Assembly (NCBI RefSeq): GCF_003865375.1
Contig: NZ_RQVS01000003.1
Coordinates: 154,800 to 218,799, forward strand
Length of the DNA stretch: 64,000 nucleotides
Direction: 5' to 3'
Source of the DNA: Gulosibacter macacae
GTDB lineage: Bacteria > Actinomycetota > Actinomycetes > Actinomycetales > Microbacteriaceae
A program made the translations under genes and the position numbers. This document shows, one piece after another, positions 55,488 to 64,000 of the stretch (position 1 is the first letter of the stretch; each line of letters starts with the position of its first letter). The notes under the pieces were generated by a model. The model worked only from the letters and a program-made list of their open reading frames with translations. It was not told the origin of the DNA and searched no databases.

Positions 55488-56366
55488 ATGGTCGAGATTC
55501 CACCGCACCTCCACGGCCATCTCACTGATTCCGCCGGTCAGCCCTGGGCTGGCCGCACCTTCAGCGATAACCCGTGGCAGGACGACGATGGCTCGGCGCC
55601 CGAATCGCTCCTCACCGCGCTGGCAGCTTTCCACGCCGGTGAAGCGCCGAGCAGTGCAGTTATTGACGCCCTGCGCGAGGTGCGGCTGCTCGTGCCTCTC
55701 GTCGCCGAACTTGGCGAAGCGGGCACGAACGAGCAGGGGATGACCGTCGACAAGTCGGCCGACCTCTCCATCGTGACGGTGGCCGGTCCCGATGGACGCG
55801 GCATCGTGCCGGTGTTTTCATCGACCGCTGCCATGCAACGCTGGGATGCGCAGGCCCGGCCGGTACCGGTCGACGCCCGCCGCGCGGCACTCGCGACGGT
55901 TGAGGAACAGACTGACCTGCTCATCCTCGACCCCGGCAGTGACACGGAGTTTGTCGTGCGCCGTCCGGCAGTCTGGGCGATTGCCCAGGGCGACCCATAC
56001 CTCGAACCATGGCGCGATCAGGTCGTGCTCGATAGCGCGACAGCCCTCCTCGACGTCGACCCGCGCATCCAAGGCATCGATCTGCGACCCGGCGACCCGC
56101 AAGCCCGCTTTGCCGGCCCGGAACTCGAAATTGTCGCGCTCATTGCCGACGAACTGGATGCGCCGGCGCGTCAAGAGCTACTCGCCAGCATCAGCAAACG
56201 CATTTCGAGCAACGCTGAACTCGTCACCCGCATCGACTCGCTCGCCCTCGCAATTGAGCAGATTGCAGCTGGGGGAGGGTCAACCCCCGGTACCACTCCC
56301 GGTCAGCCGGTCGATTCCGGCGAATCCACGGGGAGGCGGGGTTTCTGGCGGCGCAACCGTCGGTAG
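55488..56366 (+). CDS. SseB-family protein
   Basis: The 292-residue protein carries an SseB N-terminal domain (about residues 35-150: LREVRLLVPLVAEL, VFSSTAAMQRWDAQARPVPV) and a less conserved C-terminal half. The family is named for enhanced serine sensitivity in E. coli and has no settled biochemical function. It starts 8 bases after hisA, so it is in the same transcript, and a similar hisA-sseB order is common in relatives. It ends with an Arg-rich tail 9 bases before the P-type ATPase gene. Confidence 0.85.
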   Translation: MVEIPPHLHGHLTDSAGQPWAGRTFSDNPWQDDDGSAPESLLTALAAFHAGEAPSSAVIDALREVRLLVPLVAELGEAGTNEQGMTVDKSADLSIVTVAGPDGRGIVPVFSSTAAMQRWDAQARPVPVDARRAALATVEEQTDLLILDPGSDTEFVVRRPAVWAIAQGDPYLEPWRDQVVLDSATALLDVDPRIQGIDLRPGDPQARFAGPELEIVALIADELDAPARQELLASISKRISSNAELVTRIDSLALAIEQIAAGGGSTPGTTPGQPVDSGESTGRRGFWRRNRR

Positions 56367-56375
56367 GCTCATGGA

Positions 56376-58895
56376 ATGCGCCACGCTGACCCCGCAGATA
56401 CCACCCAGGTAGCGACGCCTCAGGCCGAAGTCGAAGTACCCAAAATGCAGCCCGCCGATCTCGCGCGGGGCATGACCCGGGCCGAGGTCGATCACAGTCG
56501 TGCGGAGTTCGGCACCAATGAGTTGCCCTCGGCAACGAGCCGCTCGATGTGGGCGATTCTGCGGGCGAACGTCTTCACGCTGTTCAACCTGATCGTGCTC
56601 GCCTGCTTCACCCTCCTCGCCTTCCTCGGTCGGTGGCAGGATGCAATCTTCGGCTTCTCGGCTATCGCCAACTCGATCATCGGTGTCTGGCAGGAGTCGT
56701 CAGCGAAGCGGCAACTCGACAACCTCATGGTGCTGCACGCGCCGCTTGCGCGCGTACTGCGCGAGGGCGAAGTCGAAGAGATCGCCCGCGAAGACCTCGT
56801 GCTCGGTGATGTCATCCAGGTACGGGCGGGCGACCAGGTGCCCGCCGATGCGCGAGTGCTCAGTGCGGCCGGTCTGCAGGTCGACGAGTCGCTCCTCACC
56901 GGTGAAGAGGATGCGGTTGATAAGGCCACCGGCGCACCGCTACTTTCGGGAGCCATCGTCGTTGCCGGTCACGGCGCCGCGCTCGTCGTGCGCGTTGGCG
57001 CCGACTCGTTTGCCGCCAAGCTCACCGCCGAGGCCAAGCGTTTCTCGCTCGTCAACTCGGAGATTCGCAACGGCCTCAACAAGGTGCTGCGCATCGTCGC
57101 GTTCTTGCTCTTGCCGGTCATGCTCATTGCGGTCAATGGCCAGATGAACGCCTTTGGTGGCTGGGGTGTCGCGCTCGGGAATGATGCCTGGCGCGATGCT
57201 GCGGTCGGCGCAGTTGCGGCCGCGATCGCGATGGTGCCGCTCGGGCTCCTCCTCATGACCTCGGTGGCGTTTGCTGCTGGGGCGCTCAAGCTCGGTCGTC
57301 GCAAGGTGCTCGTTCAGGAACTCCACGCGGTTGAGGGCCTTGCGCGCGTCGACATGCTCTGCTTCGACAAGACCGGCACGCTTACCGAGGGTGGCGTGGC
57401 CTATTGGGACACGCATCCGACCGCAGACCCGCAACCAGGCTGGGACGAGGCGCTCGCTGCGATCGCCGCCGATGATGGCGCGAATGACTCGGCTGCCTGC
57501 CTCGCCGAGGCCTACCCGGCAACGCTCGCGGCGCGCATCAGCGAGCAGATTCCGTTCTCGTCGCAGCGCAAGTGGTCGGCCATTAGCGTCGCCGCAGGCA
57601 CCGCGACCGGCACCTGGATCTTCGGTGCACCCGACATCATTCTGCAGCGCGGCAAGGATGACGAGCTGCTTGAGCGCGTCAACGAACTCAGCAATGAGGG
57701 CCGCCGCGTGATCGCGATGTGCTACTCGCCGACAGTGCTGGATGCAGCGGCGGCGAAGTCGGAGCAGCTGCCGAGCGACCGCATCGGCACGCTCGCCGTG
57801 TCGTTGCGCGAGCGCATCCGCACCGACGCCGCCGACACCGTTCGCTACTTCCGCGAAGAGGGCGTCGACCTCCGAGTGATCTCTGGCGACGACCCGCGCA
57901 CGGTCGCCGCAGTGGCTCGCGAAGTGGGCCTCATTGAGGCTGATGACGATGGCTTCGACGCGCGCACGCTTCCCGAAGACCCGGAGGCGCTTGCCGAGGT
58001 GCTCGAGCACGAGCGTGTATTTGGTCGGGTCACCCCGACGCAGAAGAAGGCCATGGTGCAGGCGCTGCAATCGCGCGGACACGTCGTCGCCATGACTGGC
58101 GACGGGGTGAACGATGTGCTCGCGCTCAAGGAGGCTGACCTCGGCATCGCCATGGGCCACGGCTCAGCGGCTGCCCGCGCGGTATCGCGGCTCACGTTGC
58201 TCGACAACCAGTTCCAGGCGATGCCCGATGTCGTGCGTGAGGGGCGACAGGCGATTGCCAATGTCGAGCGCGTCTCGATGCTCTACCTCTCCAAGACCGC
58301 CTACGCGATTCTTTTCGCCGTCATCTTTGGGGCGCTCCTCTGGCAGTACCCGTTCCTGCCGCGCCAGATGTCGATCCTCGACGGCTTCACGATCGGTTGG
58401 CCGGCCTTCGTGCTCGCCCTCCTGCCGAATAATCGCCGCTATGTGACCGGGTTCTTCCGTCGCGCGGTGTCATTCGCCGTGCCCGCTGGCGTCATCGTCG
58501 CCCTCGGCATTGTGTCGGTGGCGATCGTTGGCCGCCTCACCGCGGCGACGATTCAGGAGCAGCAGACGGCGGCATCCTTTGTGCTCGCGATTCTTGGTCT
58601 CTGGATCTTGAGCCTCGTCTGCCGACCATTCGCGCCCGTGCTCATTGCAGTACTCATCGGTGCGATCACGGTGTTCTTCCTCACGCTCATCGTGCCGTTC
58701 GCGCGCTGGTTCCTCGAGTACACCTGGCCGACCACCGAGCTCTGGTGGACGATCGGCATTGCCGGTGTCGTTGGCGTGATTCTGCTTGAGATTCACGGCC
58801 GGATGCACGCCCGTCGCACCGGGCGCGAGCTCGCCGACTCGAGCGCGCGCACACAAGAGCGGCGCCAACGCATCGCTGCGCGGCGCCGCAAGTAG
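56376..58895 (+). CDS. P-type cation-transporting ATPase (CtpE-like)
   Basis: The 839-residue protein has an actuator domain (LLTGEEDAV, Glu where TGES usually has Ser), phosphorylation motif CFDKTGTLTEGG, hinge MTGDGVNDVLALKEADLGIAMG, and about ten membrane helices. It resembles mycobacterial CtpE, a P2-like ATPase implicated in calcium uptake, more than heavy-metal pumps; no N-terminal metal-binding domain is present. The ion is inferred from family only. It begins 9 bases after sseB and ends before an inverted repeat. Confidence 0.88.
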   Translation: MRHADPADTTQVATPQAEVEVPKMQPADLARGMTRAEVDHSRAEFGTNELPSATSRSMWAILRANVFTLFNLIVLACFTLLAFLGRWQDAIFGFSAIANSIIGVWQESSAKRQLDNLMVLHAPLARVLREGEVEEIAREDLVLGDVIQVRAGDQVPADARVLSAAGLQVDESLLTGEEDAVDKATGAPLLSGAIVVAGHGAALVVRVGADSFAAKLTAEAKRFSLVNSEIRNGLNKVLRIVAFLLLPVMLIAVNGQMNAFGGWGVALGNDAWRDAAVGAVAAAIAMVPLGLLLMTSVAFAAGALKLGRRKVLVQELHAVEGLARVDMLCFDKTGTLTEGGVAYWDTHPTADPQPGWDEALAAIAADDGANDSAACLAEAYPATLAARISEQIPFSSQRKWSAISVAAGTATGTWIFGAPDIILQRGKDDELLERVNELSNEGRRVIAMCYSPTVLDAAAAKSEQLPSDRIGTLAVSLRERIRTDAADTVRYFREEGVDLRVISGDDPRTVAAVAREVGLIEADDDGFDARTLPEDPEALAEVLEHERVFGRVTPTQKKAMVQALQSRGHVVAMTGDGVNDVLALKEADLGIAMGHGSAAARAVSRLTLLDNQFQAMPDVVREGRQAIANVERVSMLYLSKTAYAILFAVIFGALLWQYPFLPRQMSILDGFTIGWPAFVLALLPNNRRYVTGFFRRAVSFAVPAGVIVALGIVSVAIVGRLTAATIQEQQTAASFVLAILGLWILSLVCRPFAPVLIAVLIGAITVFFLTLIVPFARWFLEYTWPTTELWWTIGIAGVVGVILLEIHGRMHARRTGRELADSSARTQERRQRIAARRRK

Positions 58896-58906
58896 GGGCG
58901 TGAGGG

Positions 58907-58980
58907 GCCTCGATACGGCCTGCGGCCTACTCGACCACCCAATAGTCTGGTTGGTCGAGTAGCGAAGCGTATCGAGACCC
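58907..58980. repeat. Inverted repeat of the GGTCGAGTAG...ATCGAGACC family
   Basis: CTCGATACG and CTACTCGACCA are mirrored by TGGTCGAGTAG and CGTATCGAG. It lies between the convergent P-type ATPase and DUF1844 genes. Related to 7518-7598. Confidence 0.8.
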
Positions 58981-58993
58981 TCCGCCGCCAGGC

Positions 58994-59383
58994 CTAACCG
59001 AAGACTGGGCCGGTGAACTCTTCGCCAGGGCCCTTCCCAATCGCATCCGGGATGGTCGATGCCTCGCGGAACGCAAGCTGCAGCGAGCGCAAACCATCGC
59101 GTAGCGGACGCGCGTGATGGTCGCCAAGGTAGGGGAGTGACCCCTGCAGGAGCCCCGCCAGCGCCGAGATCACCTTGCGTGCCTCGTCGAGGTCGGTGGT
59201 CTCATCGCCCTCTTCGGCAAGGCCGAGATGCACGGCTGCCGAGCTCATGAGGTGGATGGCCACCGTGGCGATCAGCTCAACTGCCGGCACCTCAGCGATG
59301 TCACGCGTCTCATCAGCGACATCGTCAAAGCCAATTCCGGCGGTCGCAGCTGCGTCCTCGGCGGGGATACTCGAATCTGACAA
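58994..59383 (-). CDS. DUF1844 protein
   Basis: The 129-residue protein has the DUF1844 core: EVPAVELIATVAIHLMSSAA, GDETTDLDEARKVISALAGL. The family is widespread in actinobacteria next to infC and has no assigned function. The start is a TTG at 59383 with GGAAGGA 6 bases upstream; a longer frame to 59434 lacks a ribosome-binding site. It diverges from infC. Confidence 0.85.
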   Translation of the reverse strand: MSDSSIPAEDAAATAGIGFDDVADETRDIAEVPAVELIATVAIHLMSSAAVHLGLAEEGDETTDLDEARKVISALAGLLQGSLPYLGDHHARPLRDGLRSLQLAFREASTIPDAIGKGPGEEFTGPVFG

Positions 59384-59410
59384 GGTGTTCCTTCCAGTGA
59401 TGAAGTCTGT

Positions 59411-59677
59411 TATTCTGGACGACGGTGTCTGCACCGCAACTTGCTGTGCGGACTCTAAGACAAGAGGATTCGTCCCACCCGCGTCTACCGCTCAAGGTTA
59501 CCGGGTACGCCACCTCCTCCCGCCGGTCACCGATTGGCAAGAGAGATCCTGACAACTTTGGTTGTCACATGGATGCCGGGTGGTAGCCGCGTGCGCAGCG
59601 ACTTCGGTCGCGCCGGGTGGGGAGAATCTGTGTTCCTCACCGGTGGAGCAATTCACACGCGAGCAAAGGAGTAATCC
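59411..59677 (+). promoter_or_regulatory. Promoter and long leader of the infC-rpmI-rplT operon
   Basis: A -10-like TATTCT (59411-59416) gives a leader of about 255 bases with no gene. Two clear hairpins are seen: CCGCA/TGCGG (59434-59451) and TGACAAC-TTTG-GTTGTCA (59550-59567). A GC-rich segment follows up to the AAAGGAG site. Such leaders often carry ribosomal-protein (L20) autoregulation; binding here is inferred, not shown. Confidence 0.5.
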
Positions 59678-60318
<641 letters not shown>

Positions 60319-60319
<1 letters not shown>

Positions 60320-60513
60320 TGCCGAAGCAGAAGACCCACTCGGGCACGAAGAAGCGCTTCAAGCTCACCGGTACCGGCAAGGTCATGAAGCAGCAGGCTG
60401 GCATGCGCCACAACCTCGAGGTGAAGGCACCCGGCCGCAAGGCTCGCCTGAACCAGGACCAGGTCCTCGCACCGCAGGACGCCAAGGTCATCAAGAAGCT
60501 GCTGGGCAAGTAA
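60319..60513 (+). CDS. rpmI: Ribosomal protein bL35
   Basis: The 64-residue basic protein begins [20 protein letters not shown] and is a typical bL35 of the 50S subunit. Its ATG overlaps the infC stop (TGATG), so the two are translationally coupled. rplT follows after 40 bases. Confidence 0.96.
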
Positions 60514-60553
60514 GCCCGCCCGAAACACCACAAGAATTTAGGAGAACACTGCA

Positions 60554-60940
60554 ATGGCACGTGTGAAGCGGGCAGTCAACGCCCACAAGAAGCGTCGCGT
60601 AATCCTCGAACGCGCCTCGGGTTACCGTGGCCAGCGCTCGCGCCTTTACCGCAAGGCGAAGGAGCAGGTCACCCACTCGTTCGTGTACAACTACGCGCAC
60701 CGCAAGGACCGCAAGGGTGACTTCCGTCGCCTGTGGATCCAGCGCATCAACGCTGCGTCGCGTGCGAACGGCCTCACCTACAACCGGTTCATCCAGGGCC
60801 TGCGCCTTGCCGGTATTGAGGTTGACCGCCGCATCCTCGCCGAGCTCGCCGTGAACGAGCCCGCCGTGTTCGCCGCCATCGTCGAGTCGGCCAAGGCCGC
60901 GCTGCCCGAGAACACCTCGGCACCGAAGGTTGCTGCGTAG
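60554..60940 (+). CDS. rplT: Ribosomal protein bL20
   Basis: The 128-residue basic protein begins [15 protein letters not shown], binds 23S rRNA early in 50S assembly, and in many bacteria represses its own operon by binding the infC leader. TTAGGAG precedes the ATG. A terminator hairpin follows. Confidence 0.96.
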   Translation: MARVKRAVNAHKKRRVILERASGYRGQRSRLYRKAKEQVTHSFVYNYAHRKDRKGDFRRLWIQRINAASRANGLTYNRFIQGLRLAGIEVDRRILAELAVNEPAVFAAIVESAKAALPENTSAPKVAA

Positions 60941-60955
60941 TCCACACGACTACTT

Positions 60956-60994
60956 CGACCGGCCGAGCTGCGCAATCGCGTGCTCGGCCGGTCG
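60956..60994 (+). terminator. Terminator after rplT
   Basis: CGACCGGCCGAGC pairs perfectly with GCTCGGCCGGTCG around a 13-nt loop, followed by CGCCTTTCC. Confidence 0.75.
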
Positions 60995-61046
60995 CGCCTT
61001 TCCCTCATTCGCCACTGCATCCATTTGAACCCGGCAGGAGCCAGCC

Positions 61047-61847
61047 ATGATCGAATCCGTCCGCAACCTCAAGGTGCGCGAAGTGCGCAAGCTTGCACAG
61101 AAGGCCGAGCGCACTGAGCGTGGACTATTCGTGCTGGAGGGGCCTCAGGCCGTGCGTGAAGCGCTCGCGGCGCGTCCGGAGCTCATCACCGAGCTCTACG
61201 CAACACCGACTGCGATCGAGCGTCACAGTGAATTGCGCGAGCTTGCCGAACGTGCCGAGGTTGACCTCGTGTGGGCGACCGAAGAGGTCGTGGATGCAAT
61301 GTGCGACACTCGCAATCCGCAGGGCGTTGTCGCTGTGGCGAAGCAATTTCCCACCGCGCTCAAGCGTCTGTTCGATGAGGGCCCGAAGCTCGTTGCCATT
61401 CTCGAAGAGGTGCGCGACCCTGGCAACCTCGGCACGATTATCCGTGTTGCCGACTCGGCAGGCGCGGATGCGGTGATTATCACTGGCCGCAGTGTCGACC
61501 TCTACAACCCCAAGGTCGTGCGTTCCACCACCGGCTCGATTTTCCACATCCCGGTGGCCATCGACGTTGAGTTCGATGAGGCGGCCGCGCGTGCTCGCGA
61601 TGCCGGACTGCGTCTGGTCGCCGCGGATGTACGCGGCGACGACCTGCTCACGGCTCGTGAAGCTGGTGAACTCGAACAGCCAACGGCGTGGGTGTTTGGC
61701 AACGAAGCTCGCGGTCTCGAAGCGAGCGTTGTCGCGCAGTGCGATGCTTCGCTGCGCGTGCCAATTTACGGTGCTGCAGAATCTATGAATCTTGCCACCG
61801 CCGCAAGTGTGTGTCTCTACGAATCTGCGTTCGCTCAGCGCCGTTGA
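61047..61847 (+). CDS. TrmH/SpoU-family RNA 2'-O-methyltransferase
   Basis: The 266-residue protein has an N-terminal substrate-binding domain (about residues 1-95) and a C-terminal SPOUT methyltransferase domain with the three motifs: EEVRDPGNLGTIIRVADSAG (motif 1), WVFGNEARGLE (motif 2) and VPIYGAAESMNLATAASVCLYE (motif 3, in parts). It methylates a ribose in rRNA or tRNA; TsnR/RlmB-like proteins of this type follow infC-rpmI-rplT in many actinobacteria. The exact target is not shown by the sequence. GGCAGGAG precedes the ATG. Confidence 0.9.
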   Translation: MIESVRNLKVREVRKLAQKAERTERGLFVLEGPQAVREALAARPELITELYATPTAIERHSELRELAERAEVDLVWATEEVVDAMCDTRNPQGVVAVAKQFPTALKRLFDEGPKLVAILEEVRDPGNLGTIIRVADSAGADAVIITGRSVDLYNPKVVRSTTGSIFHIPVAIDVEFDEAAARARDAGLRLVAADVRGDDLLTAREAGELEQPTAWVFGNEARGLEASVVAQCDASLRVPIYGAAESMNLATAASVCLYESAFAQRR

Positions 61848-61924
61848 GTTGTGGGAATCACTGCAATCTCATTACGAGCTTGTAAACCTTGCGGTGACAA
61901 CGGTTCTCACAGCTAGGTGCCCGC

Positions 61925-61930
61925 TACGGT
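61925..61930 (+). promoter_or_regulatory. Leaderless -10 element (TACGGT) of the glutamate-type ABC operon
   Basis: TACGGT ends 7 bases before the ATG at 61938. Confidence 0.55.
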
Positions 61931-61937
61931 TGCGGGC

Positions 61938-62702
61938 ATGCAATCCGACAATGTCGCCGGAAATGATGATCCCCTCGTCGTAGTCAGTGGTGTGAACAAG
62001 TGGTACGGCGAACACCACGTGCTCAAAGACATCAACACCACCGTTGCTCGGGGTGAGGTCGTCGTCGTGATCGGGCCCTCAGGTTCGGGTAAATCGACGC
62101 TCTGTCGCGCGATCAATCGACTCGAGACGGTACAAGAGGGCGAGATCTTGATCGACGGGGTCAAGCTCCCTGAGGAGGGTGCCGATCTCGCCAAGCTCCG
62201 CAGCGACGTTGGCATGGTGTTCCAGTCGTTCAACCTCTTCGCCCACAAAACGGTGCTTGAGAATGTGACGCTCGCACCCATCAAAGTGCGCAAAATGAAA
62301 AAGGCCGACGCCGAAGCGCGAGCAATGAAGCTCCTCCAACGAGTCGGCGTCGAAGCCCACGCACACAAGATGCCCGCGCAGCTTTCGGGTGGTCAGCAAC
62401 AGCGAGTCGCCATCGCCCGCTCACTGGCGATGGATCCCAAGCTCATCCTGCTTGATGAACCAACCTCGGCGCTTGACCCAGAAATGATCAACGAGGTGCT
62501 CGATGTCATGATCGAGCTGGCGCGTGAGGGCATGACGATGATTGTCGTGACTCACGAGATGGGATTCGCCCGCAAGGCGGCCAATCGCGTCATCTTCATG
62601 GCCGAAGGCGCAATTGTCGAGGAAGCCGCGCCCGACGAGTTCTTCACCAATCCACGCACCGAACGGGCACAGGAATTCCTTTCCAAGATCTTGCATAACT
62701 AG
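61938..62702 (+). CDS. gluA: Glutamate-type ABC transporter, ATP-binding protein
   Basis: The 254-residue ATPase has Walker A GPSGSGKST, GMVFQSFNLFAHKTVLENV, signature LSGGQQQRVAIARSLA and Walker [13 protein letters not shown]. It closely fits GluA of the Corynebacterium glutamate uptake system GluABCD. The start at 61938 follows a leaderless -10 box; an in-frame start 21 bases earlier overlaps that box. It heads a gluA-gluB-gluC operon. Confidence 0.9.
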   Translation: MQSDNVAGNDDPLVVVSGVNKWYGEHHVLKDINTTVARGEVVVVIGPSGSGKSTLCRAINRLETVQEGEILIDGVKLPEEGADLAKLRSDVGMVFQSFNLFAHKTVLENVTLAPIKVRKMKKADAEARAMKLLQRVGVEAHAHKMPAQLSGGQQQRVAIARSLAMDPKLILLDEPTSALDPEMINEVLDVMIELAREGMTMIVVTHEMGFARKAANRVIFMAEGAIVEEAAPDEFFTNPRTERAQEFLSKILHN

Positions 62703-62757
62703 CTCACTCGATACCGAATTCAAATATCCAATCCCTTCACCTGACAAAGGAGTTCCC

Positions 62758-63639
62758 GTGAAGTTCAAGAAGACGCTCACCGGAGTAGCCATCGCTATGG
62801 CTGCTTCTCTCGCACTTGCCGGATGTTCGGATGGCGGCGGTGGCGGATCCGATCCCGAAGTCGCGACGCCCACCTTCGAAGCCGGCACCACGATGGCCGC
62901 GCTTGCCGAAAAGGGTTCGATCACTGTCGGCACGAAGTTCGACCAGCCGCTGTTCGGTCTCGCGGATGCATCGGGTAAGCCGACCGGCTTCGATGTCGAG
63001 ATCGCCAAGATCATCGCGGCCGAACTCGGTATTTCGGCCGACAACATCGTCTGGAAGGAAACGGTCTCGCAGAACCGCGAAGCGTTCATCCAAGACGGCA
63101 CCGTAGACATCGTGATCGCGACCTACACGATCAACGACAAGCGCAAGGAAGTTGTCGACTTTGCCGGCCCGTACTACGAAGCCGGACAGTCGTTCCTTGT
63201 GCCGACCGGAAACCCGAAGAACCTCTCGGCCGATGAAGCAAATGTGGAGTCTTCGCTTGAAGGGATCACCGTTTGCACCGTGACCGGTTCGACTTCTGAG
63301 AAGAACATTCGCGAGTTCACCGACAAGGTCATCACCGTCGACAAGTACTCCGACTGCCTCGAGCCGATTCGCACCGGTCAGGCCGACGCCTTGACCACCG
63401 ACAACGTCATCCTCGCCGGCCTCGTCTCGCAGAACGAGGGCGAGTTCGAGGTCGTTGACGGCACGTTTACCAAGGAGCCCTACGGCATCGGCCTCAAGAA
63501 GGGCGATGACGAGTTCCGCACGTTCATCAACGACACGATCGAGAAGGCCGAAGGCGACGGCAGCTGGGAGAAGGCCTGGACCGAGACCGCCGGCACCGTG
63601 CTCCCCACGCCGACGCCCCCGGGTGTCGACCGTTACTAA
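62758..63639 (+). CDS. gluB: Glutamate-type ABC transporter, binding lipoprotein
   Basis: The 293-residue precursor has a lipoprotein signal (lipobox ALAGC, Cys about residue 22), a Gly-rich linker and an SBP_bac_3 domain (GSITVGTKFDQPLFGL, FDVEIAKIIAAELGI, AFIQDGTVDIVIATYTI). It matches GluB/GlnH-type glutamate-binding proteins. The start is a GTG at 62758 with AAAGGAG upstream; longer frames fall inside gluA. Confidence 0.9.
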   Translation: MKFKKTLTGVAIAMAASLALAGCSDGGGGGSDPEVATPTFEAGTTMAALAEKGSITVGTKFDQPLFGLADASGKPTGFDVEIAKIIAAELGISADNIVWKETVSQNREAFIQDGTVDIVIATYTINDKRKEVVDFAGPYYEAGQSFLVPTGNPKNLSADEANVESSLEGITVCTVTGSTSEKNIREFTDKVITVDKYSDCLEPIRTGQADALTTDNVILAGLVSQNEGEFEVVDGTFTKEPYGIGLKKGDDEFRTFINDTIEKAEGDGSWEKAWTETAGTVLPTPTPPGVDRY

Positions 63640-63647
63640 CCACTGAT

Positions 63648-63687
63648 GGCACCGGTGGCGCGGGATGCGTCTCGCGCCACCGGTGCC
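63648..63687 (+). promoter_or_regulatory. Intercistronic hairpin between gluB and gluC
   Basis: GGCACCGGTGGCGCG pairs exactly with CGCGCCACCGGTGCC, extended by three inner pairs (one G-U) to a 4-nt loop. It starts 8 bases after the gluB stop and lies within the operon, so it probably stabilises gluB mRNA or cuts transcription into the permease genes. Confidence 0.6.
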
Positions 63688-63747
63688 CCAGCCCAGTTCG
63701 TCTGCGCTGACCGGTAGACAGCACCAGCGGGGTAGGAAAGCAACAAG

Positions 63748-64000
63748 ATGGAAGCAATTATCGAGAACCTCGGAATGGTTCTCCAAGGATTCGGCACGAC
63801 GCTCGAACTGCTCGTCGTCGGCGCAATCGGTGCTTCGATCATCGGGATGTTCATTGCGTTCTTGCGCATCTCGCCGATCGGCGCGTTGCGAGCGATCGCA
63901 ACCACCTACACCGAATTGGTGCGTAACACTCCGCTCACCCTGGTGTTCTTCCTGATCATTGTGGTGCTGCCGGTACTCAACCTCGGAGTCGATTCGAAGC
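63748..64000 (+). CDS. gluC: Glutamate-type ABC transporter permease, 5' part only
   Basis: The frame is open from ATG 63748 (GGAAAG upstream) to the window edge, giving 84 residues. A membrane helix (about residues 16-38) and the HisM/GlnP-type TYTELVRNTPLTLVFFL segment identify an amino-acid ABC permease. It follows gluB by 108 bases, with a hairpin in the gap. The rest of the gene, and probably gluD, lies beyond the window. Confidence 0.88.
   Translation, partial: MEAIIENLGMVLQGFGTTLELLVVGAIGASIIGMFIAFLRISPIGALRAIATTYTELVRNTPLTLVFFLIIVVLPVLNLGVDSK

Overview
The window is GC-rich, densely coded actinobacterial chromosome, most likely from a member of the Microbacteriaceae. No 16S rRNA is present, so the genus is not resolved. 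The reasons are the gene order ftsK-pgsA-cinA-clgR-DUF3046-recA-recX-miaB-miaA, then dapF, hflX, lexA, LysM protein, hisC-B-H-A and infC-rpmI-rplT, actinobacterial-type SOS boxes, and the many genes that start right at a predicted transcription start (leaderless).

Layout. 1-5430 (minus): a translationally coupled pair of dynamin-like GTPases and a three-gene ascorbate-type PTS (EIIA, EIIB, EIIC). 5661-12870: lepA, lipoproteins (two in tandem that look LpqH-like), an Hsp70-like ATPase, trmB and a membrane M48 protease. 12888-25331: dapA, RNase J, ftsK, pgsA, cinA, clgR, DUF3046, recA, recX and a SulP anion transporter. 25424-29684: an ABC-F ATPase, then miaB-miaA.

29681-42876 is an accessory block between miaA and dapF, which are neighbours or near neighbours in other actinobacteria. 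It holds an amino-acid dehydrogenase, an ornithine-cyclodeaminase-family enzyme, a LysR gene split by an in-frame TAG, a polar amino-acid ABC transporter, a DadA-like FAD enzyme, an antiquitin-type aldehyde dehydrogenase (AmaB), a DUF1338/HglS 2-oxoadipate decarboxylase, a second FAD oxidoreductase (AmaA-like) and a LysR regulator. Read together they nearly complete a route from lysine through pipecolate and 2-aminoadipate to 2-hydroxyglutarate. A second accessory operon (43971-48122, PotABCD-type transporter) sits between dapF and hflX.

48207-60940 returns to the core: an RsmC-like methyltransferase, hflX, lexA, an SOS-controlled LysM protein, his genes, sseB, a CtpE-like P-type ATPase, DUF1844, and infC-rpmI-rplT, with infC starting at ATC. 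61047-64000 holds a SpoU-type rRNA methyltransferase and the start of a glutamate-type ABC transporter.

No tRNA or rRNA genes, insertion sequences, CRISPR arrays or prophage genes were seen. Control signals worth attention are the stress-type clgR promoter with a CIRCE-like repeat and a 30-bp palindrome, the SOS boxes, a shared motif in the amino-acid block, and very long perfect hairpins at the ends of convergent genes.
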